Of a DNA stretch of 64,000 nucleotides, positions 32,142 through 43,755 are shown piece after piece. Position 1 is the stretch's first letter, and each line of letters opens with the position of its first letter. The translations under genes were made by a program, and so were the position numbers. Location of the stretch: NCBI GenBank assembly GCA_027922465.2, contig BQMF02000201.1:558001-622000 (forward strand), written 5' to 3'. Under the pieces are notes generated by a model. It did no database searches and was not told the DNA's origin. It saw nothing but the letters and a program-made list of their open reading frames with translations. The stretch is from Turritopsis dohrnii. Lineage: Eukaryota > Cnidaria > Hydrozoa > Anthoathecata > Oceaniidae.

Positions 32142-32708
32142 TTCGCATAATATAAACATGCTTTTAGTTTTAAGGGAACAAGTTTATAGCAAAATCAAGA
32201 TGCTGGAGACAACTTTGACGTCACTGTACCTCTTCTGTTTATGAGAGGCGGAGTTTAAAAGTAGCATTTATAAACAATAGACTTTTCCCGAAGTCTGTTT
32301 AAACGTCGTGTTAATGCTGCGCTAAAAGTTTCGCCCCGTTTTAAAATATTTATTTATCCCTATGTGAAACGGAAGAATGGACAAAAATGGGATTCCTCTA
32401 TTCAGAATTATTTCATAATTATTCCTAATTATTATAATTATTATAATTATTCAATCGAAAGATATTTTTTGTGAAACATCGGTATTTGTTTTTTTGACTC
32501 ACCCAGTAGAATTGATAGCAAGGCATTGACATGGTGTTTGAACAAAAATTCGGGAAAGATCTATTAACACCGAGTTGAAAGGTCGGAGTCAACTGTAGCG
32601 AGTGTGTTTGTCTACCATGATGTTGGCCATGCTATCATTACGGTCGAAAGTCACTCATTGTTCTGTGAATAACATTGCGCAATGCAATGAATTCTTTTGA
32701 CCGCAAAC
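32142..32708. other. Gene-free stretch
   Basis: Contains one isolated pogo-like end (GGAGTCAACTGTA near 32586) and short A/T repeats (ATTATAATTATTATAATTAT near 32430). No gene is seen. Confidence 0.4.
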
Positions 32709-32713
32709 TTTAA

Positions 32714-33056
32714 GGCCGACCTCCACTTGTACGTACGCACGTACGAACGTCCGCTCGGCGCCACGCGGCCAATTAATTTGAATCTCCAGTTAATAAAGAA
32801 ACACCAGGTGTTCAGTGTTTTTTTATTTCGCAATGTTTACAATTTTTTGCAATGCTTGCATTATTCTTGAAATTTGATTGACTCACACGCTAGATGGCCG
32901 CGCGGCCGCCTGAAAAAGTAGAATCGAATCCTACTTTCAAGCGCACAAAATCTGACCGTTGACGGCTAACATAGTTGAGCATTAGTTGTCACTGAGCATG
33001 CGCAAAACTGGCCGCGTACGTACGTACGGGCAAAATCGCATAAGTGGAGGTCGGCC
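32714..33056. mobile_element. 343-bp MITE, TTTAA-flanked
   Basis: Inverted ends GGCCGACCTCCACTT and AAGTGGAGGTCGGCC, flanked by TTTAA at 32709-32713 and 33057-33061. Both subterminal regions carry CGTACGTACG-type palindromes and CGCGGCC motifs. Non-coding. Confidence 0.75.
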
Positions 33057-33061
33057 TTTAA

Positions 33062-34202
33062 ATGATCATTATTTCGTTAGACAGCCTAAAAGTATTGTCT
33101 CAAAGTTGTGAACCCAAGGTTTTACAATTCCTCAGGCTTTTAAGGTCTAAGGGGCTGTTCATATGGAGGTGATCTGGCCCAGTTAACCGGGCTGGCTCAC
33201 ATGAATCCGATGAAATTCGCCAAGCGTTCATATGTCTTTTCTCATCCCACTTAACCGGGCTGGAGAATGTTGCTTAAATCATTCATTCATTCATTCATTC
33301 ATTCATAGGCTTTTCCGTAAATAAATCTACATTACCTAACATACAAAAGATTTGGAATTCGAAAATGTTTTAATTTGTTTTTACATATTCTTTACATATC
33401 CTATACCATTCATTTAGGTTTTCTTTGGCCAGACTTTCGGCGTCTGACCACGAAACGTTCATTCTCTTTAAGTCGTTTACGTTTAAGTCTTTAAGTTGTT
33501 TAAATCACGTAAACAATAATTCGAATTTTGACGCATGCGCACTTGTCACAAATTTTAATAAACTAAACGAGCTTAGATTAGAGAAACTTAGAAAACCAAA
33601 AACACAGATGGAACATTCCCACAAACAACAAACTCAATTGCATACACACTTTCTCTCTTTCTCTCTCTCTCAGAACACGAGTCTTAAATCTGACCAATAC
33701 CAATAACACAAGAACAAGCTAAAAAACCCTGACCCTAAAACATAGGCTAAGCAATTTGTGCATTTATTTTCCTTTATTTTTTTGTAAAATACAAATAAAT
33801 TAAATGAAAACCAGCTAGTCACAATTTTATATTAAATTTATATTGATGCAGTTCCCGAATTCCCGAATTTAATCTCCATTATTTTGGGCCACACCTCATT
33901 TTCAAGGGCGTTGTTTTGTCAAATGCCAGTCACAATTTGCAATAATTTTCATCAAATTATCACTTCAAAACGAGGCTGGGTAGAATGGATTGGCAAAATA
34001 GCGATGTTTTAAATATCTATTATTCCTGATTCGTTCATTGCAAAATCGGGCGTAAAACGTGGGGCGCTAAGAGTCGGGCAGTAAAAATGATAAATGTTTG
34101 ACGACAACGAATCACAAAATACCAATCAAATCCAAACAAATCCGAACGATTCATAAATCGTCTCGTGTACATGAACATTGATTATGATTCCAATGTATAC
34201 AT
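33062..34202. other. Gene-free stretch with simple repeats
   Basis: Two TTAACCGGGCTGG motifs (about 33196 and 33250) on a palindromic fragment suggest another MITE remnant at 33145-33262. A CATT microsatellite lies at 33277-33306 and a TCTC run near 33650-33672. No exon is recognised. Confidence 0.4.
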
Positions 34203-34336
34203 ACCCAGTGGGCAAAATCATTAAAACATCATTGCGATGAACTGCATTTCATTGCAATTGTTTGCACACGTATGGGCTTTTCTATAGAAATGTTTTCCAC
34301 CGCAGTGATTATTCAACAAATTTGCCCGGTGGGTAA
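34203..34336. repeat. Hairpin MITE, abundant family (copy 9)
   Basis: Starts CCCAGTGGGCAAAATCATTA and ends ATTTGCCCGGTGGG, flanked by TA on each side. Internal CATTGCGATGAACTGCATTT and TTTTCCACCGCAGTGATTAT arms are inverted. Confidence 0.8.
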
Positions 34337-35624
34337 GGTAGGTAACACACATTCAATACCTCATGAAGGAGATTATGTGGACATGTATATGCTGGAATGC
34401 AGACAGAGCTAGTGATCAAACAGGTATGTGTAAATCTTACACGAATTAAGAATAGAGAGAACTCTGGGTGGAACTGCTTTTTGTGACTTTAGGACACCCT
34501 TTCTTGCAGCTTAGGGAAAACACTTTCAGATGACAAGCACCAATCACAATTCACCCAAACATTCGTGAAAGCTATTGAAATGAAGGTGAGAAAGAACAAA
34601 GTTTTTTTACCGTGTCTGTGACAGGCTTTCGTTCAAGTAATAACTCTCTTCCACTACCGAACTGACATGGCCTGGTTTACACATCAGGTATTTCTAAACA
34701 GAAATGTTGTTACCATGACAATGAAATGTTGTTACCATGACTGAGCTGAAAATAAGAACAGAAACTGCACACGTTGTCTCAAGTAAGAATCAAATAAGAA
34801 GTCGTAGATAGTTTAAAAAGTAGTTTGTTTTCGTTGCCTGCAATATTCAATGTTGTCATAACAAAATGTATAAATCCAAAAAAGAAAACCTTTTCCCTAG
34901 GTGTCCATAGGGACAAGGGATGAAAATACAGCTAAGAATAAAAGTTGTTTTTCTTCCAGCCAAAATATGGAAAAACCACATGAACTCAGGCCCTCAAAAT
35001 TTAACATTAAAAGCTTGAATATGCCAGCACACTACTGTCGTCATATGGGCTATGTTTAAAGCGTTTTACGAATTCACTTTTTACCAGAGATGATGAAAAC
35101 CTATGATACACTGCAATGAAATCTGGTATATGTGATGTATGTGTCTGAATTTTTGTAATTTTCAAACTTTCCCAGCCTCTGTGTGGATACACAGGTTGTC
35201 CCTTGTAATTTCCAAACCAACCCAAACCATCCAAAACCAACCCAAACCATCCAAAACCAACCCAAACCAACCAAAACCCACCAGAACTGAAACCAAAGTG
35301 AGTGATTTTTTTGTAGTTGAAAAAAGGCTTTTTTGCAAAACCTAATCTTGGGAAGAAGACCTAAATTTCCATGTCATATCTTCTATAGCTATCGTGGAAA
35401 AATCAGATCTCCAGATATGACATAAATTGTCAGGGCTTATTCCAAAAATTTTGTCTGCACATTTGCAAGTTACCGTTCTCAACTCTCAACATATGGGAAA
35501 AACTGAAGACAGCTAATCCTTAAGCTGCTTTTTTAGCCTTTTAATATTTTAATATTTTAATATTTTCGCAAAACATCTCTGATGAGTAAAAGTCAAAATA
35601 TCGAGATACAAAAATTGGTCAAAC
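34337..35624. other. Downstream region of the alpha/beta-hydrolase; last exons not found
   Basis: The C-terminal third of the hydrolase, with the catalytic His, should lie on the minus strand here or further left. No phase-0 exon with a good acceptor and family match was found. A 20-bp minisatellite (CCAAAACCAACCCAAACCAT type) lies at 35211-35280, and a 16-bp duplication (AATGTTGTTACCATGA) near 34700-34740. Confidence 0.4.
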
Positions 35625-38600
35625 CTGACGCTTTTTCACTACTTCAGGGGTTTCTTCAAACTCTAACGGCTGCTGGAGGAACCCAGAATGCAATGCAATT
35701 CTAGTAAAACCAAGGGATGCACTAATATGTTGTAATTGTAAGCTGGGTAAATGAGAATGAAACCTGAAAAACAAAGAAAACATTGGATGCATCTAAAATA
35801 AACATGTCATCATAGACATGGAAAAAATCAGGAATTTTTTGGGTAACTATCTGCAGTATATCTTCTGACTGGTGGCGCTTAGTTTAAGACAACAGATATC
35901 CTTAAAGAGTTTATTTTTAATTACTTATAAGCTCCGGTGAAGTTGCTATAATATTCTTTCAACCATAATAGAGAAAGAGTATCAAAATAAACGGCGCTGT
36001 TAGGGATAGGGGACATAGGGATCACAGGTTCTATATGCATTATAAAACTATGATTGTTGTTTATAAATGTCCTAGCTATGTTACCAAAATTAAGAAAAAA
36101 CATTATACACAATGCATAATAATTAAATGACCGAGAATTATTATGTCTTGCCATTAATCCTAAAGCTGCAATGCATCCTGAAATTTACATTTTTCTTTCT
36201 CAAATTCAAATTATTTATATACATTATCATGATCAGCCTAAATCAAACAAAGACAAACAACTTACCAGTATTTCGTCCACGGGTTACCTTCACCAACAAA
36301 AAGGTTTTCGAACAGAGGGTTGATCAACACTAAGCCTGCAACTACACTTGAAAAGAACAGAAACGAGAAAACCTAATTCCAACGCAAGAGCAAACTGACA
36401 AAGTATTTTCGTCATTGAGATGTTAAAGCCAACATAAAACTGAACCTTACTCTGGAAAAATCTGAGTATAGAATTTGCTAACAGTTGAACCTAAGTCGGC
36501 ACCAACAAGTACATATGGCTTTTCTTCACTGTCAAACAGTTGATGAAAATCCTCTACCATTCTAGAAAAGTTTAAACAAGCATGTTCTATTATCTATGAA
36601 CAGAATGTAGAAGGCACAACATTAACATGCATTTGTTTACTAGTAAAGTTTTATTATATGGAACAGGTTCATTCATGGTTTAACAACAAAACAACAACTG
36701 TGTGTGCCTTAAGCACAAATTTTGTGATCAAAATGGAGAAATATTTACACGAATATTGTCTATAAAGTTTCATTACATTTTGTAACATGCTAATAATTTT
36801 AAAATGATTTCAACCTGCTCGGCTGAAATTGTTGAGGGAAAATCTGGCTTTCGTGCATTCCATATTTTCGCTGGCAAACAGGTGATTACACGCACCCATC
36901 CACAACTCTTATGATGTTGTTTTTGTGAAGTTCCTCTGACCCTTAGTTTAAACAGGGTATTAACTTTAACTTTGCATATTCATATTAACAGGAACATTTG
37001 ACTGTGCGTGACTTTTCTAATAGAGTTATTTGCATACCTTTCCACAGTATACAGTTTGCCAGATTTCTGAGTGCCATTTGAAACCTAAAGTAAAATTGAT
37101 GAAAATTGAAATGGCAAGCCTACCGTGGCTGATTTGGACAATTTACTTTTACTTTTTAATAAAAGACGCGGCCGCATGTTTCAAATACGCGGCCGCGCTC
37201 TTTAATATGCGGCCGCGCCCTTTTTGCTAAACACGCGGCCGCGCATTTTGAAGCAAACACGCGGCCGCGCTCTTTACAATATCTGGTCTGTAAAACAACC
37301 ATTTTGGCAAGATACGCTGAACTGGTATCTTTTACTGGTCCTCACAATATTAGTTGAAAATATGCGCCTTTGGGATGTAAAGTACAGTCTACAGTCTACA
37401 GTCTACAGCAATATAAAGTCGTTAAATCAAATAAACGTGTTCAAGACGATTTAATATTATGATAAAAAGAAACTTCATTAATATATATAGTATATTACAA
37501 ACTATACAAACTGTTTACCTTGGTAAATTTACTCAAGTCAGGAAGCATCACGTTGTTGCCAGCCATGTTGTTTATTGCTCGTTTGTTTTGAATCTGTGCT
37601 AACATATCATGAAACTAACGTGAACTCAAAATGCGCGGCCGCACAATTGAAACACGCGGCCGCGTCCTTCAAATATGCGGCCGCATACTTTAATTGTGCG
37701 GCCGCGTACTTAACATTTCAAGGCACACAATTGCAGCTAATATTGTGAGGACCAGTAAAAGATACCAGTTCAGCGTATCCTGCCAAAATGGTTGTTTTAC
37801 AGACCAGATATTGTAAAGAGCGCGGCCGCGTGTTTGCTTCAAAATGCGCGGCCGCGTGTTTAGCGAAAAGGGCGCGGCCGCGTGTTTAAACGCGCGGCCG
37901 CATATTAAAGAGCGCGGCCGCGTCTTTTATTAAAAAGTAAAAGTAAATTGTCCAAATCAGCCACGGTACAAGCCTGATAAAAGAATGAGTTTTAATGTTC
38001 TCCTTGAAAATTAAAACAATTTTTACAGCCAATCAAACATTAAAGGCAAAAGGTGCAATTTTTTAAACTTTTTATTTTTATTTTGGTGGTATACACAATG
38101 AATAAAACAATAAAACAAATATGACTTCTATGATTTACAATGAATAAAACACACAAAATTTGTTCAGTCAATTTCTTCCGGGACTGCTATTTCCAGTAAA
38201 AGTGCGTACTGCTATCTTATCAAAGCGACATGGAGAGGGGTTCGACTTTGAGAGGTTCAATAGTTTACAAAATACAGCTTCAAAAGATTATCGCAATATA
38301 ATCAAATTGAGTTAAATATATTAACACATTTAGGCGTACCTTTAATGGTCTGTCACTATAACCAAGGCCAGTACGATCATACACACAAACCTGAAAAGAA
38401 AAAATGAATTCAAAACCAAATAAAAAATGTAAATAGGATTTTATCAATCAGCCTCTTTCACATCCTGTTATTTAGCACATCCTATTACAACTAAAGGGGT
38501 GCTTCTTCATCCAGTGATACTTTGTTGGTGGAGATTTGTTTCATTGTGGATAAACAAATTATGTTGGCTTATGTTTGTAACAGGAGAATCATAACGGATT

Positions 38601-40123
38601 CGAACATTTTCATCTTTAAGAAGTATTATCAATTCAAACAAATTTGGCAGGTCTTAAAATGACTTTCAGATTGTAGAAAAATTAGCAGACTGTTTTTCAG
38701 GGATTATAATTACTTTGACAAACCTTGGTGAATTTAGCTAAAGCAGGTTGCACCAGGTTCCAAACATCTGATGTTTGACCAAGAGGAGCATCCAATATAA
38801 CTACAAATAGAGCTCCAAGGAAGTTAAATACTGAAATAATATAATTTTATATTATATATATATATAATTAATTACATTATATAATTACATAATTTTATGG
38901 GCACTGTCTCTAAGTACTCTTGGGAAGCTAATTGTAGGGGGGAGGAGGTCTATTTGCAGTTTTTCGAAAATTTCACAACCCATTTTCATTTATTAACACC
39001 CCTCTCATTATGATTTTTTGAAAAAAAATAATCCATACCCCTCTAATTATTGCTGACTCCCCCCTAATAGACCTTTTCGGAAATTACATCACGGCAGATC
39101 TTGCCTCGTTTCTAAGGTTTTTAATTATATACTTAAGTAATTAAGGTTTCCTCTCGGGTATCATTTCTTTTCAAAAACAACACAAACGCCACTATTATTT
39201 GGGTTGAAAGCGAGGCAAGATCTGCTCTGACGTATTTTCCGAAAAGGTCTATTATGACTTTTATCCAAAATCCCACCCATTTCCATTTATTAAATGTTCT
39301 TGAAGTATTCTTCTTCAAATAATTTTAATGTGAATTATTGCAGGTTGCTTTGTACCACCAGAATTAAAACCCATCAAACGAATGAATGTATGATCACACT
39401 GACCTGTGGGTCCTCCTTTTCCAACACAATGCTTGAACAGCTTCTGTCCATTATTTACATCAATAAATAATCCTGGAAAAAAATTATTTTGTATATAAAT
39501 GTGATTTTTTCTGGATTGAATGTTTTGTCTGAATAATTATCTGGCTTATCTATCGATAACATTGTTTAAATCTCTGATTAAACATCTCTGTAAATACAGA
39601 TGATTCCATTTACTTTACATACGAAACTCAAGCTCTAAATCTTGGTACTACTTTCCAATAGCACAAATTATATTTTATTTAACTAGGAAAACGCATCCCA
39701 AAGTTGTCTATAAGTCACAAGTAACACCAATTTAGCACCAAGAGCTGAGTCAACAGAATTGATATTCTCATGAAAAATTCTCTGGCTTTAGATTTGTTGG
39801 CTTTTAACCCATCCATTTTTTCACATGATAAATAAACTAAAATACATAAAATAAAATTCTGTAAAATTACCTGCAGGTTTGAATTCTTTTTCTTCTCGAG
39901 ACAATGCAGCAAAATTCAAAATTATTGGTATAATAAACATCAAGAACAGCACTTGCAATACATATTTTAACGTTGTTATGCAAGTAGTTAAATTCTTGCG
40001 AGTAGTTGTAACTTTGGTACTTTTGCTTTCAATTTTAGGGGTCTCATTAAGATCTTTGACATTCTTTTCTTCAAAATTACTAGAATATTCTTTAGATCTT
40101 AATCTTTTCTTAGCAGTAGTCAT
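35625..40123 (-). CDS. Membrane-anchored alpha/beta-hydrolase, nine exons (3' end missing)
   Basis: Exons on the minus strand, each with AG/GT borders and joined in phase: 40123-39871, 39472-39404, 38830-38724, 38390-38340, 37084-37038, 36561-36451, 36346-36266, 35763-35625; a further 3' exon must follow. They encode about 286 residues. A basic N-terminus and one membrane segment (about 54-74, VLQVLFLMFIIPIILNFAAL) lead to an alpha/beta-hydrolase core: FLGALFVVILDAPLGQTSDV, then CVYDRTGLGYSDRP (about 145-158), then YVLVGADLGSTVSKFYTQIF. The nucleophile elbow reads G-A-D-L-G, with Asp near residue 198 where esterases and lipases have Ser. After that come LVLINPLFENLF and a cap-like region. It probably faces a luminal or outer side as a single-pass type II protein. 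Substrate unknown. A foldback transposon sits in the fourth intron and a MITE in the second. Confidence 0.75.
37121..37968. mobile_element. 848-bp foldback element carrying 14 NotI octamers
   Basis: Ends TACCGTGGCTGATTTGGACA and its complement, with arms of about 235 bp, flanked by CAAGCC at 37115-37120 and 37969-37974. GCGGCCGC appears five times in each arm and four times in the centre, spaced by about 20-30 A/T-rich bases. Both arms contain ACCAGTAAAAGATACCAGTT or its complement. It lies inside an intron of the alpha/beta-hydrolase gene. No transposase is seen, so it is non-autonomous. Confidence 0.85.
39066..39253. mobile_element. 188-bp MITE in the hydrolase second intron
   Basis: Inverted arms of about 43 bp beginning AATAGACCTTTTCGGAAA and sharing GCAGATCTTGCCTCG. 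Flanking GGTCTATT motifs at 38946 suggest a larger or neighbouring relative. Confidence 0.7.
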
Positions 40124-40314
40124 GCTAAAATAATATATATACTATCTAAATTAAAACATGTCACTTGAGGATGTGGTCTTGGCTACGTAATGCAAAACAT
40201 CAAAAAATCGAATGTTTGAATGTTTTGAATTCGTTCGATTTTAAAAAAGCAAAAGAAAGCATCATAAACATCAAAATCAATTTTGAATTGTGTGTGGGCT
40301 GGTGAGTAAGAAAA

Positions 40315-40930
40315 ATGGCACCAGTTAAGCAAAGGCTGGACAACAAGTCTATAGGTATAAAATGCAAGACCTTATAAGGATTAAGAAAAAGGCAATGAAA
40401 AACAAAGAAGTAGCCCCTAAGTATAAAATTTCGAAAAAACATTCTATCAACATGGCTGAAGAGTAAGAATAAACTGACCACTTCTTTGGAGAAAGGGATG
40501 TCTTCTCAACGCAAAAGTATGTGATGTGGAAACTACGAGCAGTTAGATAAAGCTGTTTTTTATTGATTTGTTGCAAAATGAAGTCAAAACGTTCCCATTG
40601 ATGGGATCCTACTCAAGGAGAAGACCCTAGAATCAGTTGCTGAAATGAAGGCTCAAGGATTTAAAGCATCAGATTGTTTAGAAGGGCTGAAAACTGTAAA
40701 CAAAGCCATATAACAGACTTTTTTAGTTCGTAAGATGAAAAAAATTTTCATTTTGAAATATATGTATCTATTTTACCGATTATATATACAGTTGTCATTA
40801 TTCAAATGTGTCTCCATTCATTTTTCATTTTTTTATTTTTTACTTAACCTTTCGAAAACTGGAACTCTCGGTAGGTCAAACTTTTTTCTAGGTCCCGTAA
40901 GTAAGAGTTGGAGTTATCGAGAGTCAACTG
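40315..40930 (+). pseudogene. Pogo/Tigger transposase relic (CENP-B-type N-terminus plus right TIR)
   Basis: From ATG 40315 the reading, with several stops and shifts, gives VKQRLDNKSIGIKCKTL, then ISTWLKSKNKLTTSLEKGM-like residues, GNYEQLDKAVF, and SQNVPIDGILLKEKTLESVA, EMKAQGFKASD. This is the CENP-B helix-turn-helix pair of Tigger transposases. The DDE domain is deleted. The sequence at about 40850-40930 ends GAGTTATCGAGAGTCAACTG before TA, a typical pogo terminus. The left end is missing. Confidence 0.7.
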
Positions 40931-40932
40931 TA

Positions 40933-42059
40933 TTTCAATGTATAGCTGAGAAGCATTTGAGTTCAGGCCCATAGCAAGATGTTTCAGTTTGCGGGGGCTG
41001 AGGTAAAAAGGTTTGCTCGAAATCAGTGAAAGCCGCCACCATGGTTGGCGACAAAGAGAAAATTTTGGATTTAGACCTCCCTAGATTGTCAGAAAACTGC
41101 TTTCCAGGAGTGCTTTCAGTCATAATGTCTTCACTTCAGTATTTATTATGATTTCGAAAAAAAAGGGTCATGATTGGTGAAAATTTTGGGGAGGCTGCAG
41201 CCCCATCTACGGGCCAGTAGTTGCATTGATGTCAAGTCATACTAGACTAGATAGCAAACATTCAAATCAGTTGGGTCAGTGTAGGTAGAACAGTAAGTGC
41301 ACATAAATTTATTGTGTCCTCTTGTTCTTTCAAACATTTTTGTAAGACTTGACTGTTAAAAGTTTGAACTCAAATTGTCACATGAATCTACTTTATTATA
41401 CAGAAATTTCTCTGCTGCTTTCAATTATATATATGATATATTTCGTCTGGGTATGTGTATAAATATCTCATGACTAGTAGAATATATACTTGCTTATTTT
41501 TTGTGTTCAGGGGCTAGTAGGAAGGCTGTTTGATAAAAATTAAAGTTTTTATCAACATCTTCTATTTATTTATTTATCAATACTTAGTTATTTAGTTTTG
41601 CGTTGATCTGTCAGAACTGTTAGTCCACTTTCATCACGCTGCTACTTACTACTACTTTTTACTACACTACAATAATTTTTCTAGTAAGACATCCATCCAA
41701 GCACGTGGCAAATCTACCATCTTGGGAAATAATGTTGCGGACAAGGTTGCGGAGGACTGTACTAGAATATAATGACCCCTTGAATATTTTTACCCTGTGG
41801 TTTACGCCCTTTCCGCCAAATCTCAATTAAAACACTATGTTATTAGACAAAAACGAAAAAGAAGGGCCGGCGCAGCGTTTTTGAAAGTGAGGGGGCCAAA
41901 TTATACCGACGAAAGACTATAGAGATTAGAGTTTTTAGCGGCGTAACTTCCGTGTTTTATTCGTCCCTTATAACCTATACAAGGCAACTTCAAATTAAAA
42001 GACAAAAAATCAAACAAAAAGAAAAACTAATGGTTGAGGGGAAAAACATTACAAACAAA
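40933..42059. other. Gene-free stretch
   Basis: No exon or repeat family member is firmly recognised. A Kozak-like GCCGCCACCATGG at 41032 opens only a short frame without support. Confidence 0.4.
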
Positions 42060-42305
42060 ATCCTCTTTCATGATTCCGTGATTCTATCAACAAAATCGTT
42101 TGCAACACTAACGAGCGAGAGTTTATCCACAAGACATTTGCGTGTATTCAAAATTGCTAGTGCATTAAATCGTCGCTGCGTCATTTTTGAGCGCGTCGTC
42201 CAAGTCTTAATTCTCCAGGCGATTGAAAATTATCTTTTGGGAGTTGCAGTCGTAGCTCCAATCACAAGGATGATTCTCACAATGGTCTTGAGGTTTTGCA
42301 TCATA
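42060..42305 (-). pseudogene. hAT transposase dimerisation-domain relic
   Basis: On the minus strand the reading is VRIILVIGATTATPKR-stop, FSIAWRIKTW, MTQRRFNALAILNTRKCLVD and KLSLVSVANDFVD. This matches the C-terminal hAT dimerisation region of ZMYM/52-kDa-repressor-like transposases. It contains stops and is dead. The adjoining 42308-42523 segment is shared with 49066. Confidence 0.65.
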
Positions 42306-42307
42306 GC

Positions 42308-42523
42308 TCTCTGGCTAGGTGAAAGATTTTTTAGAATTGACAAGATATCATCAAAGAGTGTGCAGGATTTTCATCTTGGAGTATGGTAGGGAGGAGAATG
42401 GAGAGTTGTGAAGGTAATGCGGAATCGTCACCAAAAACTCCCAAGGTTTTTTTCAAGTCTGACTGATAATATTCTCCTTCGATCGATTTCAACAATAACT
42501 GTTCCACATTTGAGAAATAAATA
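42308..42523. repeat. Left half of a 0.73-kb repeat split by the Harbinger insertion
   Basis: From CTCTGGCTAGGTGAAAGATT to TTTGAGAAATAAATA. It nearly matches 49066-49282. Its continuation lies on the other side of the transposon at 47021-47530. On the minus strand it may derive from a hAT gene. Confidence 0.85.
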
Positions 42524-42653
42524 GGGAGCTTAAGAAATCGAGGACGGCAATGTCTAAGACGGCGGTTGTGTCAGACGGCGAAGTCGACGTTGACGTTTTC
42601 TTCAGAACGTTAAGAAAGTAGATGGTGACCGCAATTAAAATTTGTAAACAAAT

Positions 42654-43730
42654 ATGGCTTCCTTGCGGGAAGTCAGAAATGTGCTACTGCTTTCACATTC
42701 TGAAAAAAGCATTGATGAAATAGAATTTTTACTTCTGTATCAGTCAAATATTTCAAGAAATCCAGATTTTCCATACTGGCAATATACTCCTTTCCAGTTA
42801 GATGCTTTGAACGAGTCTGAATGTTTGGTTCAGTTCCGTTTTTACAAGCATGACATATATGCTTTGGCTGATTTGCTGCGTATTCCAGACCCTGTCATTT
42901 GTTATAATGGCACAAAAGTACCAAAAATTGAAGCTCTTTGCATACTTCTCCGAAGATTGGCTTACCCCTGCCGATTCGGAGACATAATTCATCTATTTGG
43001 TAGATCTGTACCCGAATTAAGCATGATTTCAAATTATATTTTGAATTGGATTTATGACCAATTTAACAGCAAATTGCACAGTTTTAACCAAGCTTGGTTA
43101 CAGCCTGCCAATCTTAGAAAGTATGCTGATGCAGTGCATGAAAAAGGAGCCTCTCTAAATTTTTGCTGGGAATTTATAGATGGAACCGTGCGTCCAATAT
43201 GTCGACCAATTTCCAATCAAAGAACGGTTTATAATGGTCACAAGAAAGTCCACTCTATTAAGTTCCAGAGTTTAGTTGCACCCAATGGCTTAACTGTAAA
43301 TTTATATGGACCAATGGAAGGTAGACGCCATGACTGTGCTTTATTGAACGCATCTGGCTTACTGCAGAATTTACAGCAACATTCTGTATGTCCCAATGGT
43401 CAAATTCTCTGCATTTATGGCGATCCAGCTTACCCCATTCGGCCACAGTTAATGGCGCCTTTCAAAGGAGCCCGTATTACAGCTGATCAAAAGTCGTTCA
43501 ATGAAGCCATGAGTAAAGTTAGAATAGCAGTGGAATGGATATTTGGGGACATATCTAATTACTTTGCTTTTATGGACTTCAAAAAAAATTTGAAAATAGG
43601 TCTCAGTCCAATTGGGAAAATGTATGTTGTGTGTGCTTTATTGCACAATGCCCGAGCATGTTTGTACAAGAACACAACATCATTATATTTCGGTGTTGAC
43701 CCACCAACACTTGAAGAATATTTTTCATGA
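42654..43730 (+). CDS. PIF/Harbinger transposase (HARBI1-like DDE nuclease)
   Basis: An intronless frame of 358 residues with no lesions. An N-terminal helical region (about 40-150) is followed by the DDE_Tnp_4 nuclease. FIDGTVRPICRP holds D176, GRRHDCALL holds D227, YGDPAYPI holds D257, and KVRIAVEWIFG holds E294, which closes the acidic triad. The C-terminal ALLHNARACLY is typical of the family. The enzyme cuts and joins at TWA targets and normally needs the Myb-like partner for nuclear import and TIR binding. It starts 130 bp inside the left TIR, at the first ATG after AAACAAAT. The length matches family norms of about 350-400. Confidence 0.92.
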   Translation: MASLREVRNVLLLSHSEKSIDEIEFLLLYQSNISRNPDFPYWQYTPFQLDALNESECLVQFRFYKHDIYALADLLRIPDPVICYNGTKVPKIEALCILLRRLAYPCRFGDIIHLFGRSVPELSMISNYILNWIYDQFNSKLHSFNQAWLQPANLRKYADAVHEKGASLNFCWEFIDGTVRPICRPISNQRTVYNGHKKVHSIKFQSLVAPNGLTVNLYGPMEGRRHDCALLNASGLLQNLQQHSVCPNGQILCIYGDPAYPIRPQLMAPFKGARITADQKSFNEAMSKVRIAVEWIFGDISNYFAFMDFKKNLKIGLSPIGKMYVVCALLHNARACLYKNTTSLYFGVDPPTLEEYFS

Positions 43731-43755
43731 ACACAATTTTGTAACGAATCTATAT

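Noticed and set aside
35007..35270. Minus-strand frame as the missing C-terminus of the hydrolase
   Set aside because: Its first part is the GGTTTGGGT-type minisatellite, and no acceptor keeps phase with the preceding exon; the match to the family is not convincing.
37519..37593. Extra exon of the alpha/beta-hydrolase
   Set aside because: It lies wholly within the foldback transposon, and the flanking exons join in phase to a more family-like sequence without it. Kept only as a finding.
41026..41123. Gene start at the strong Kozak context GCCGCCACCATGG
   Set aside because: The frame is short, has no family match, and there are no convincing splice sites.
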